Origin: DAOTUL01 sp034437435
GTDB lineage: Bacteria; Chloroflexota; Anaerolineae; Aggregatilineales; Phototrophicaceae
DNA: 31,274 nt
Assembly (NCBI GenBank): GCA_964417785.1
Contig: CAYQJO010000020.1
Coordinates: 1-31,274 of the forward strand
Direction: 5' to 3'
Position 1 is the first letter of the stretch. Each line of letters starts with the position of its first letter. Shown one piece after another: positions 1 to 9,658 of the stretch. The notes below the pieces were generated by a model. It was not told where the DNA came from, searched no databases, and saw nothing but the letters and a program-made list of their open reading frames with translations. The position numbers were made by a program, and so were the translations under genes.

Positions 1-286
1 CATGCACGAAGCGGTCGGTATTTGCGCCGGTGGTCTGAGCGATAACTTTGGTCAGCCCCGGTTGGGTGTCATTCAGGTATTGTGTCACCACCGGACTCGA
101 TGTGCCGATGGCCTGTGAAATGCGATTATTCAGTCCGTCATAGGCATAGGCCGTCAGTTCAGCCGGTGTGCCGGTGTCCACCTGGATCATGCGGTTGGCG
201 CGGTCCCAGGTGTATGTGTTCACGCCATCGCTGGTCAGATTGCCGTTGGCATCGTAGGTCAGCGCATTCGTGCCGTCGCTGGTCAT
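1..286 (-). CDS. RHS/YD-repeat protein fragment (partial, runs off window)
   Basis: The minus-strand frame is open from an ATG at 286 to the window edge (about 95 codons). It reads as classic YD-repeat sequence: LTYDANGNLTSDG, then YTWDRANRMIQV, then YAYDGLNNRIS. RHS/YD repeats build large secreted or surface shells that often carry toxins or adhesins. An in-frame TGA lies three codons before the ATG, and there is no signal peptide or N-terminal domain. The piece is therefore either the 5'-truncated remnant of a larger RHS gene or a late segment whose upstream part was lost. The C-terminal end lies outside the window, so a toxin or core domain cannot be judged. The family call is firm; whether the gene is intact is not. 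Confidence 0.75.
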   Translation of the reverse strand, partial: MTSDGTNALTYDANGNLTSDGVNTYTWDRANRMIQVDTGTPAELTAYAYDGLNNRISQAIGTSSPVVTQYLNDTQPGLTKVIAQTTGANTDRFVH

Positions 287-336
287 TGCGACTCACACTT
301 CAAAACCTGCCAGATGCGCCAGTTATTAATGCCGCC

Positions 337-365
337 TCGATAAACCGCCCATCAGCTTCTATAAT
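337..365 (+). promoter_or_regulatory. Predicted sigma-70 promoter of glyQS
   Basis: TCGATA (337-342), a 17-base spacer and a perfect TATAAT (360-365) lie just upstream of the glycyl-tRNA synthetase gene. The predicted transcript would start near 372. This leaves a short leader before the ATG at 400 and argues against the in-frame upstream starts at 364 and earlier. The -35 box matches the consensus at only four of six positions. Confidence 0.5.
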
Positions 366-399
366 GGAAAACACAATCGAGCGATCAGGGATGATAGTC

Positions 400-3300
400 A
401 TGTCACAACCGTTGAATTTCCAGCAGGCCATCCTCAAACTGCACGAGTTCTGGGCCGACCAGGGCTGTGTCATCTGGGAACCCTATAACATCCAGGTCGG
501 TGCCGGAACCGGCAACCCGGCCACACTCCTCCGCGTTCTCGGACCCGAACCCTGGCGCGTCGCCTATGTTGAACCCAGCATCCGCCCCGACGACGGACGC
601 TACGGCGAAAACCCCAACCGTATGCAGCGCTTTTACCAGTATCAGGTCATCCTCAAGCCCGATCCCGGCAACCCCCAGGAGATTTACCTGCAATCACTCC
701 AGGCCCTGGGCATTAACCCCCGCCAACACGACATTCGCTTCGTAGAAGACAACTGGGAATCACCCGCGTTAGGAGCCTGGGGCCTCGGCTGGGAAGTCTG
801 GTTGGACGGCCAGGAAATCACCCAGTTTACCTACTTCCAGCAAGCCGGTGGTCTGGAATTGGAGCCGGTCTCGGTCGAGATCACCTACGGCATCGAGCGG
901 ATCGTCCTGGCGCTGCAAAACAAAAATTCTGCCTGGGAGATCGACTGGCTCTCCGGCATCACTTACCACGACATCATGTTCAACGAGGAAGTCGAACACT
1001 GCCGCTACTTTTTTGATGTGGCCGATGTTGATGCGCTCAAGCAGGTCTACGACACCTACGAGCGCGAATACTACCGGGCGCTGGAAGGCGACGCCCTCAT
1101 CAGCGCCTACGACTACGTGCTGAAGTGCAGCCATCTGTTCAATGTGCTGGATACACGCGGCGCAATCGGCGTGACCGAACGCGCCAGTTATTTCCGCCGC
1201 ATGCGCGATATGACCCGCACCATCGCCCGCCAGTATGTCGCCAAACGGGAAGAACTGGGCCATCCCCTGATGAAAATGGCCGAAAAATGGCAGCCAAAAC
1301 CGGCGCAACTGGCCGAGAACGTCCCGGCCCAATCCCCGCCGACCGAACCCGCTGATCTGCTGCTGGAAATCGGCGTCGAAGAACTCCCGGCGCACGATGT
1401 GGACGACGCCCTGGACCAGATCGAAGCAGCAGCCCAATCTGTTCTGGCTGATTTGCGCCTCCATTATGAGATGCTCAAGGTCTATGCCACCCCGCGCCGG
1501 TTGGTGATCCATGCGCAAAATCTGGCACCCCGCCAGACCGACATTGAGACCGTCGAGAAAGGCCCACCGGCCAACCGCGCCTTCGATGAGGATGGCAATC
1601 CAACCAAAGCCGCCCAGGGATTCGCACGCGGTAAAGGTGTGGATGTGAGCGCCTTGCAGGTTGAAAGCATCGATGGCGGCGATTATGTGACGGCCCTGGT
1701 GCGCGAAGAAGGCCAGCCGACAGTCGCCGTACTGGTGGACGCTCTGCCCAAACTGATCGACTCGATCAAGTTCTCGCGCTCCATGCGCTGGAACGAGACA
1801 CGGGCGACATTTTCGCGTCCCGTCCGCTGGATATTGGCGCTTTTCGGCGGTAGTGTGATTCCCTTCTCATATGCGGGTGTGGTCAGCGGTAGCATAACGC
1901 GCAGTCTGCGGCCATACGGTGCCGAGCCGCAACAGGTGGCCGACCCACAGGGCTATTTCGACGCCATGAAGCAGCAGGCGATCATCCTGGATCGAGAAGA
2001 GCGGCGCGAGATGATCCAGAAGCAGGTCAATGCACTGGCCGAGCAGGTCGGTGGCCGGGTACCCGTTATGCCGGCACTGCTGGCCGAGGTGACCAATCTG
2101 GTCGAGGCACCGACGGCGCTGCGCGGTGAGTTCGAACACCAATACCTGGAACTGCCGCGTGATGTGCTGGTAACCGTCATGCGCAAACACCAGCGCTATT
2201 TCCCGGTCGAAGATGCGGCGGGCGACCTGATGCCCTATTTCATCGCCGTCCGCAACGGGGATGGCGAACACCTGGACAAGGTGATTCACGGCAATGAGCA
2301 TGTCATCCGGGCGCGGTTCAGCGATGCCGACTTCTTCTACCGCGAGGACCTCAAGAAGCCGCTGGCGGCGTATCTACCGCGCCTGGATACGCTGACATTC
2401 CAGGAAAATCTTGGCTCCATGCTGGCGAAGAACGAGCGGGTTGCCGGTCTGGTGGTCGAGTTGGGCGACCTGTTGGGGATCGATTTCGCCGATGTCACGG
2501 TGGCGCAGGAGGCGGCGGAGATTGCCAAAGCCGATCTGGCGACCAGTATGGTTGTGGAGATGACCTCGCTCCAGGGCATTATGGGACGCGAGTACGCCCT
2601 CAAGAGCGGATACAGCCAGGAGGTCGCCGACGTGGTTTTTGAACACTGGCTGCCACGCTCTGCCGATGATATTCTGCCCGCCAGCCACGCCGGGATGCTG
2701 CTGGCGCTGGCGGATCGTCTGGACAGTCTGGTCGGGTTATTCGCCGCTGGTCTGGCTCCCAAATCTACCGCCGATCCTTATGGACTGCGCCGGGCGGCAT
2801 TGGGCATTATCCAGATCATGATCGACAATGCGCTGGATGCCGATCTGAAGGCCGCCGTTAATCTGGTGGCGGAAGCGCAGCCGGTGCCGGTCTCTGCTGA
2901 GCATAAAGCCCAGGTTCTCGACTTCATCGCTGGCCGCCTGCGGGTGTGGCTCCAGGACAGCGGCTGGGCGGTCGATGTGATCAACGCCGTGTTAGCGGAA
3001 CAGAGCAGCAACCCCTACCATGCGCTTCAGGGTGTGGAGCAGCTTTCGGTGTGGGTCAGACGGGATGATTGGGAACTGATCCTCGACGGTTTTGCCCGTT
3101 GTGTGCGCATCACGCGGAGCGAGTCCGAGACCTACCCGGTTAACCCTGATCTATTCCAGCAGCCGGAGGAGAACGCCCTCTATGACGCCTATCAGTTAGC
3201 CCATGCCAGGCTGGATAGCAACGTGGATTCCTTCCTGCGGGCCTTCGCGCCGATGATCCCGGCCATCAACGCCTATTTCGGCAGCGGCAAGGGCGACGGT

Positions 3301-3414
3301 GTGCTGGTCAACGCCGAAGACCCGGCCATCCGCAAGAACCGGCTGGGCTTGCTGCAAGCGATCAGCGCCATGCAGCAAGGCCGCGCTGATCTGAGCGAAC
3401 TGGCAGGATTCTAA
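400..3414 (+). CDS. glyQS: Fused glycyl-tRNA synthetase, alpha and beta chains in one protein
   Basis: This 1004-residue protein charges tRNA-Gly with glycine in the cytoplasm. Residues 1 to about 300 are the class II catalytic alpha chain (GlyQ), with QVGAGTGNPATLLRVLGPEPW and EITQFTYFQQAGG. A short Pro/Ala/Glu linker follows. From residue 318 (ADLLLEIGVEELPA) to the end is the beta chain (GlyS), finishing with the DALR-type anticodon-binding tail around EDPAIRKNRLGLL. Most bacteria with the alpha2-beta2 enzyme encode the chains separately; fused forms are known, for example in chlamydiae. The ATG at 400 is chosen because AGGG (387-390) is well spaced and a promoter ends at 365. The frame stays open further upstream to 82, but that part is not GlyQ-like and runs opposite the RHS frame. 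The fusion is continuous, with no frameshift. Confidence 0.96.
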   Translation: MSQPLNFQQAILKLHEFWADQGCVIWEPYNIQVGAGTGNPATLLRVLGPEPWRVAYVEPSIRPDDGRYGENPNRMQRFYQYQVILKPDPGNPQEIYLQSLQALGINPRQHDIRFVEDNWESPALGAWGLGWEVWLDGQEITQFTYFQQAGGLELEPVSVEITYGIERIVLALQNKNSAWEIDWLSGITYHDIMFNEEVEHCRYFFDVADVDALKQVYDTYEREYYRALEGDALISAYDYVLKCSHLFNVLDTRGAIGVTERASYFRRMRDMTRTIARQYVAKREELGHPLMKMAEKWQPKPAQLAENVPAQSPPTEPADLLLEIGVEELPAHDVDDALDQIEAAAQSVLADLRLHYEMLKVYATPRRLVIHAQNLAPRQTDIETVEKGPPANRAFDEDGNPTKAAQGFARGKGVDVSALQVESIDGGDYVTALVREEGQPTVAVLVDALPKLIDSIKFSRSMRWNETRATFSRPVRWILALFGGSVIPFSYAGVVSGSITRSLRPYGAEPQQVADPQGYFDAMKQQAIILDREERREMIQKQVNALAEQVGGRVPVMPALLAEVTNLVEAPTALRGEFEHQYLELPRDVLVTVMRKHQRYFPVEDAAGDLMPYFIAVRNGDGEHLDKVIHGNEHVIRARFSDADFFYREDLKKPLAAYLPRLDTLTFQENLGSMLAKNERVAGLVVELGDLLGIDFADVTVAQEAAEIAKADLATSMVVEMTSLQGIMGREYALKSGYSQEVADVVFEHWLPRSADDILPASHAGMLLALADRLDSLVGLFAAGLAPKSTADPYGLRRAALGIIQIMIDNALDADLKAAVNLVAEAQPVPVSAEHKAQVLDFIAGRLRVWLQDSGWAVDVINAVLAEQSSNPYHALQGVEQLSVWVRRDDWELILDGFARCVRITRSESETYPVNPDLFQQPEENALYDAYQLAHARLDSNVDSFLRAFAPMIPAINAYFGSGKGDGVLVNAEDPAIRKNRLGLLQAISAMQQGRADLSELAGF

Positions 3415-3417
3415 GTG

Positions 3418-3591
3418 ATGCAAAACCGTTATCCAGGCGTCAATCCGCACCTGAACAGCCGCCTGCAACAGCCGGGCGGCTATTGGCGCAGCTTCCATCA
3501 TGCATGCGTGAAATCGCCTATTCCGGCAGTTGAGGCAGGGTCTCGCTGTAAATCCAGTCTTCGAGAAAATCGACTAATTGTTCGCCGCTGA
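3418..3591 (+). pseudogene. DUF4058-like N-terminal stub, truncated
   Basis: An ATG three bases after the glyQS stop, preceded by AGGA at 3405-3408, opens a 57-codon frame. Its first 31 residues (NRYPGVNPHLNS, then YWRSFHHACV) resemble the start of DUF4058 proteins, whose N-terminus has the pattern PFPGM(D/N)PYLE followed by W..(F/V)HH. From about 3511 the resemblance stops, and the frame runs antisense to the 3' end of the M1 peptidase gene until TGA at 3589. The likely reading is a gene whose 5' end and ribosome binding site survive while the rest was deleted or replaced. The function of DUF4058 is unknown. The match is from memory of the family pattern; a chance 31-residue similarity is possible but less likely. 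Confidence 0.5.
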
Positions 3592-4858
3592 TGTCTTCGG
3601 CGACGGCGATAAAATCGGCAGTGCTGGCGTTGCCGTAGGCAAAGCGGCTGGCGTAGGTGCGCAGGATGTCGAAGAAGATATCATCACCGACCCGCAGTCG
3701 CAGCGCGTGCAGGACCAATGCGCCGCGCACATAAACCGAGCGGTTGAAGAGATCATCCGGCGATGGGCTGCCGGGTGCGTGCATCTGGCGTTGGACGGCG
3801 AAATTGTAGAAGTTATCGGCGGCCTGCATCATCTCTTCTGTTCCCAGGCGGTGTTCCACCCATAGTAGTTCGCTGTAGGTGGCGAAACCTTCGTTGAGCC
3901 AGATGTCGTCCCAGGAGGCCAGAGTCACACTGTTGCCGAACCACTGGTGTGCCAGTTCATGTGCGACAATATTTTCACGGGTGTGGCGACCGAAAATCGA
4001 AAGCGTCTGTGTCTCAAGTGCGACCGGGAAGTCCATATCCATCACCATCGCGCCGTAGACCTCAAACGGATAGGGGCCGAAGACCTCGCTGAAGAAAGCG
4101 ATCATCTCACCGGTGCGCAGATGAGGGGAGCGCACAGCGTCGGTGGCGTCCAGTGGATAGAAGTTGCGGATCGGCACAGTCCCGTTGATAAACTGCGGTT
4201 GGAAGCGCCCGATGTTGACCGTCACCAGATAGCTTGCCATCAGGTCGCCGGCTTCCCAGAAGTAGGTTCTCTGGTCGCCCTCGGTAAGCGTATCGACCAG
4301 CAATCCGTTGGCCGCCACCATATAGGGCCGGTCTACCGTAATGATGAAACTGTAGGTGGCTTTGTCCAGCGGGTGGTTGTTGACCGGGTACCAGCTCGAT
4401 GACCCGGCGGGTTCGCTGAGGGTGTAAACGGCGGTTTCGTAGCGCATCCAACCGTCAAGAATGTTGCCCCGCCCCTCATTGGGGATGCCGCTGTAGGTCA
4501 CGGTCACGGTAAAGGGATCGTCCTGTTGCAGACGTCCCGCTGGCGTGATGGTCAGTTCAGAGCCTTTACGGCTGAACGCCGCCTGCACGTCGTCAACGGT
4601 GATGGTATCAATCGTCAGACCGCGAAAATCCAGATTGAATGCGATCAGTTCCTGGGTGGCGATGGCTTCTATGGTTGTGAAGCCGTCGATGATATTTTCG
4701 CCCATGTCTACATCAAGATTGATGGTATAATGTTGGACATCGTAACCACCGTTGCCCAGACCGGGGTAAAAGGGATCGCCCAGGCCGGGATCGCCCTCCT
4801 GAGCCAAAACAGGAATCGTCACGAAAACGACCAATAAGAGAATCAAACGTCGGCACAT
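3518..4858 (-). CDS. Secreted M1-family zinc metallopeptidase (short form)
   Basis: This 446-residue protein is predicted to cleave peptides from their N-termini outside the cytoplasm. The N-terminus is a signal peptide (CRR, hydrophobic run, VLA-Q near residue 19). An N-terminal beta domain leads to the gluzincin catalytic core: HELAH at 300-304 and the downstream zinc ligand in WLNEGFATY (E323). The usual GxMEN aminopeptidase motif is replaced by ALETQT (E282), as in many short bacterial M1 proteins. The long C-terminal helical domain of PepN-like enzymes is missing. The start at 4858 gives an 8-base gap from AGGAG; the ATG at 4864 would leave only 3. The frame stays open further upstream but there it runs antisense to dnaG. 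Its last bases overlap the antisense DUF4058-like stub. The family is clear; the substrate is unknown. Confidence 0.88.
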   Translation of the reverse strand: MCRRLILLLVVFVTIPVLAQEGDPGLGDPFYPGLGNGGYDVQHYTINLDVDMGENIIDGFTTIEAIATQELIAFNLDFRGLTIDTITVDDVQAAFSRKGSELTITPAGRLQQDDPFTVTVTYSGIPNEGRGNILDGWMRYETAVYTLSEPAGSSSWYPVNNHPLDKATYSFIITVDRPYMVAANGLLVDTLTEGDQRTYFWEAGDLMASYLVTVNIGRFQPQFINGTVPIRNFYPLDATDAVRSPHLRTGEMIAFFSEVFGPYPFEVYGAMVMDMDFPVALETQTLSIFGRHTRENIVAHELAHQWFGNSVTLASWDDIWLNEGFATYSELLWVEHRLGTEEMMQAADNFYNFAVQRQMHAPGSPSPDDLFNRSVYVRGALVLHALRLRVGDDIFFDILRTYASRFAYGNASTADFIAVAEDISGEQLVDFLEDWIYSETLPQLPE

Positions 4859-4885
4859 GGTCATATACTCCTGATCTTGTGACCC

Positions 4886-4914
4886 AGTATAGCATGGTCC
4901 GATTTTCCGTTGCA
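4886..4914 (-). promoter_or_regulatory. Possible promoter of the M1 peptidase gene
   Basis: On the minus strand TATACT (plus coordinates 4886-4891) is a good -10 box. At 17 bases upstream the -35 position (4909-4914) reads TGCAAC, a poor match. It lies directly on top of the -35 box of the opposing dnaG promoter, so the two promoters would compete for polymerase. Confidence 0.35.
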
Positions 4915-4938
4915 GGACCATCATGGCAACTATATAAT
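4910..4938 (+). promoter_or_regulatory. Predicted sigma-70 promoter of dnaG-rpoD
   Basis: TTGCAG (4910-4915), a 17-base spacer and TATAAT (4933-4938) form a near-consensus promoter 32 bases upstream of the dnaG start. It drives the dnaG-rpoD pair. No other promoter was recognised in the 18 bases between these genes. Confidence 0.7.
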
Positions 4939-4969
4939 GGTGTATCCAACGCTGGATTAAAGGTTCAGA

Positions 4970-6979
4970 ATGTCTGTTACGGAAGAGATTAAAGCCAGGT
5001 TGGATATTGTCAGCTATATCCAACAGTATGTGCCGCTCAAGAAAGCGGGTCGCTATTACAAGGCATGCTGTCCATTCCACGCCGAACGCACGCCCTCTTT
5101 TGTTGTCAATCCGGATACACAAACATGGCGCTGTTACGGAGCATGTGCGGAAGGTGGTGATCTTTTTTCGTTTGCCCAGAAGCAGCACGGCTGGAACTTC
5201 CCGGAAGCGCTGGAAGAACTGAGTAAGGCCGCTGGTGTGGAAGTGCGCAAGCAAACATCGACGGAGCGCGAACAGGGCGAACGATTGGATCGCCTGCGCG
5301 GGATCCTGAAGGCCGCTGCCGACATCTACCACCAGCATCTGATGACGGGTGAGGGTCATGATGTGGATGCGGTGCGCGATTACGCCCACCATAAACGCGG
5401 CCTGACGGATGACACCCTGCACCGATTCCAGATCGGTTATGCGCCTTCCGGTTGGCAGAATATGCTGGAAGAACTGAAACACCTCGGTTACGACGAGGAG
5501 GAGATTGTCGAGTGTGGGTTGGTGATCCGTAACGACCAGGGGCGCGTTTACGACCGCTTTCGAAACCGGCTGGTGATGCCGATCCGCGATATACGCGGGC
5601 GTGTCATCGGTTTTGGTGCGCGGGCGCTGGACCCGGACGATAATCCCAAGTATCTGAACTCACCGCAATCCGATGTGTTTGATAAAAGCCGGACCCTGTT
5701 TGGATTGGACCTGGCGAAAGACACCATCCGTGACCAGGAGACGGTGGTCATCGTTGAAGGCTATATGGACGTTATCCAGGCCCATCAGGCCGGATTCACC
5801 AACGTGGTCGCCCAGATGGGTACCGCCATGACGGAAGCTCAGATCAAACTGGTTGCACCCCGCTACGCCCACAAGATTATCATGGCGCTGGACTCGGATG
5901 CTGCCGGTCAGAATGCTACCCGGCGCAGCCTGGAAACGGCGCGGAAGGTGCTGGCTGCCGATTTCAGCGGTCAGTTCTCAGTCGATATACGTGTCCTGCA
6001 AATACCAGGGGCTAAAGACCCCGACGATCTCATCCGCGAGTCGCCGGATCAATGGCTGGATGAGGTTCAGAAAGCGCTGCCGGTCGCGGATTTTGTCATC
6101 GGTATGGAGACGGCCTCGCTGGCCCCGGATGCCAGCCTGCAAGAGCGCGAGATGGCCGCCCGCCGGATTCTGCCGCTGTTGGTGGCGTCCGAGAACAATA
6201 TGATCCGGCGCGAGAACATCCAGAAGTTGGCGCTGCGTTTGCGCATCGGCGAGCGCGATTTGCTCAACTGGGCTGACACACAGAAGATGGAAAAACCGCG
6301 ACCGGCAGCCCCCGAACCACCACCGCTCGATTACGAGTCGATGGAGCCGCCGCCGGAAATCGAAGACGAGATCTATGAACCGCCGCCACCGCTTGATCTA
6401 CCGGAGGCCCATACGCTGCGGCTGTTATGCCGTAACCCGGATGTTTACTATCAGATCAACCGCAAGTTCCGCGAACTGGCGATGAACGACATGCAGTTGG
6501 AGAGCGGGCCGTTGTGTGATCTGGGGACAGCGGATTTCAGCCATGCGGATTATCGTCGCATTATGGAGGTCTTTACTGGTGCCATCAGCCAGCATGACAT
6601 GGAGATTGAGGAATACCTGCGCGAGCATATGGATTTGGCATTGATGCCCGTACTCGAGGCCTTGCTGGCCGATGATCGGGAGGTCATCAGCCAGACCATC
6701 GGGCTGCGATTTGGCGAGGATGTGATGGTATCGTACAATCAGCATCAGCGTTATGCGCAGCCCGGTCGGGGGCTTGCCGAATCATTGACGCGAGCTATTC
6801 AGTTACGCCACCGGCGTTTGAAACGCGAATGGGGTGAGCTGAGCTTGATACAGTTAGAGTTTCAAAATGCTGGCGATAAGCGCAAAGCGTTCGAACTTCT
6901 GGGGCAGGTTACTCTGTCGAAGCGAGCTATCGAACGTCTGGATATGGAAGTGCAGCATCAGCGCAGTCAGTTAGCCTGA
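4970..6979 (+). CDS. dnaG: DNA primase
   Basis: DnaG (669 residues) makes the RNA primers for chromosome replication and works with the DnaB helicase. The N-terminal CHC2 zinc finger is visible as C34-P-F-H37 with C55-YGA-C59; the last pair is spaced by three residues rather than the common two. The catalytic core with the TOPRIM fold follows: IVEGYMD (E263) and ALDSDAAG (D308, D310). The C-terminal third has a proline-rich linker (about 445-475) and then a helical region in the position of the helicase-interaction domain. The ATG at 4970 follows AAAGG with normal spacing. The gene is 18 bases from rpoD, as in the classic macromolecular synthesis operon, but rpsU is not present upstream. Confidence 0.97.
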   Translation: MSVTEEIKARLDIVSYIQQYVPLKKAGRYYKACCPFHAERTPSFVVNPDTQTWRCYGACAEGGDLFSFAQKQHGWNFPEALEELSKAAGVEVRKQTSTEREQGERLDRLRGILKAAADIYHQHLMTGEGHDVDAVRDYAHHKRGLTDDTLHRFQIGYAPSGWQNMLEELKHLGYDEEEIVECGLVIRNDQGRVYDRFRNRLVMPIRDIRGRVIGFGARALDPDDNPKYLNSPQSDVFDKSRTLFGLDLAKDTIRDQETVVIVEGYMDVIQAHQAGFTNVVAQMGTAMTEAQIKLVAPRYAHKIIMALDSDAAGQNATRRSLETARKVLAADFSGQFSVDIRVLQIPGAKDPDDLIRESPDQWLDEVQKALPVADFVIGMETASLAPDASLQEREMAARRILPLLVASENNMIRRENIQKLALRLRIGERDLLNWADTQKMEKPRPAAPEPPPLDYESMEPPPEIEDEIYEPPPPLDLPEAHTLRLLCRNPDVYYQINRKFRELAMNDMQLESGPLCDLGTADFSHADYRRIMEVFTGAISQHDMEIEEYLREHMDLALMPVLEALLADDREVISQTIGLRFGEDVMVSYNQHQRYAQPGRGLAESLTRAIQLRHRRLKREWGELSLIQLEFQNAGDKRKAFELLGQVTLSKRAIERLDMEVQHQRSQLA

Positions 6980-6997
6980 CAGCGTGGAAGGGGAATT

Positions 6998-8536
<1,539 letters not shown>

Positions 8537-8560
<24 letters not shown>

Positions 8561-9658
8561 TGGCAGCATAATGGTAAAGGTGGTGCCAACGCCCACCTCA
8601 CTTTCGGCGCAGATACATCCACCGTGCTGCTGGACAATCGCTTTGACGATGGACAGCCCCAACCCGGTGCCTTCCGAATCGTCATTGTTGTTGCGCTGAA
8701 CCCGGTAAAACTTCTCAAACAGATGGGGCAGGGCGTCCTTCGGGATGCCCATCCCGTTATCTTTGATGATGATGACGATTTCCTGATCCTGAACACGCCC
8801 TTCCACTTCCACACGGCCATTGTTAGGCGTGTACTTAATGGCGTTGGAGATGAGGTTGTTCAACACCTGTCCCATGCGGGTGCGGTCAATCGTGATACGC
8901 TGGTCATCCTCAGGCAGGTTGACCACCAGATCGATATTTTTCTCATCGGCGGCAAACAGGAAACTATCGATACACATGTTCATGAAGTGGTTGAACAGGG
9001 TGCGTTCCGGTTCCAGTGCCATGCCGGATTCGATGCGGGCCAGATCAAGCAGGTCGCGGATGAGCCGGTTCATGCTCTCGGCACCCATCAAAATCTGTCC
9101 CAGGTAGTTGCGGTCTTCTTCATCGGTGATCTTGCCGCGCCGCAGCAGCAGCGTGACGTAACCGACAATGACACTGATCGGATTCTTCAAATCATGTGAT
9201 ACGGTGCGGACGAATTCGTCTTTGAGCCGATTGACTTCCTCGAAGTGCGCCTTTTCCTTGTGGCGTAGTTCCTCGATTTCTAGCCGCTGGTGATAGAGCG
9301 TAAGCTGGCTTTCGATGCGGGCCATCACTTCCTCAACCTGGAAGGGCTTGGTGATATAATCCACGCCGCCCATCTCGAAGGCTTTGACTTTATCCTGGGT
9401 GTCGTCCAGGGCGCTGATGAAGATGACCGGGATGTCGTGTGTCCGTTCATCGGCCTTAAGCTGGCGGCACACCTCAAAGCCGTTCATCTCCGGCATGTTG
9501 ATGTCCAGCAGCACCAGATCGGGCGGATCAGCAAAGGCCGACGCCAGCGCCATTGGGCCATTCAATGCCGGTCGCACATTGTAATTGCACTTGACCAGCA
9601 TCGACATCAGCAAATCCAGATTGGTCGGTGTATCGTCTACGACCAGGATCGTACTCAT
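8537..9658 (-). CDS. Receiver-histidine kinase protein (REC-HisKA-HATPase)
   Basis: This 373-residue soluble signalling protein has an N-terminal receiver domain: acidic pocket D8-D9, phospho-acceptor D52 in LLDINMPEMNG, and lysine K104 in TKPF. A coiled-coil-like helix (about 125-148) leads to a HisKA domain with H155 in VSHDLKNP and a HATPase domain (NLISNAIKYTP, DNGMGIP, EGTGLGLSIVK). It has no membrane segment. The architecture suggests a kinase whose activity is set by phosphorylation of its own receiver. The ATG overlaps the stop of the upstream hybrid kinase by one base, so the two are co-translated. A phosphorelay from the upstream kinase to this receiver is an attractive inference. 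The 3' end overlaps rpoD on the other strand. Confidence 0.92.

Noticed and set aside
82..399. In-frame N-terminal extension of glyQS by 106 codons
   Set aside because: The added residues are Arg/Cys-rich with no GlyQ similarity, run antisense to the RHS frame, and lie upstream of the predicted promoter at 337-365.
4865..5482. Upstream extension of the M1 peptidase frame on the minus strand
   Set aside because: It would run through the dnaG start antisense. The signal peptide and ribosome binding site place the real start at 4858.
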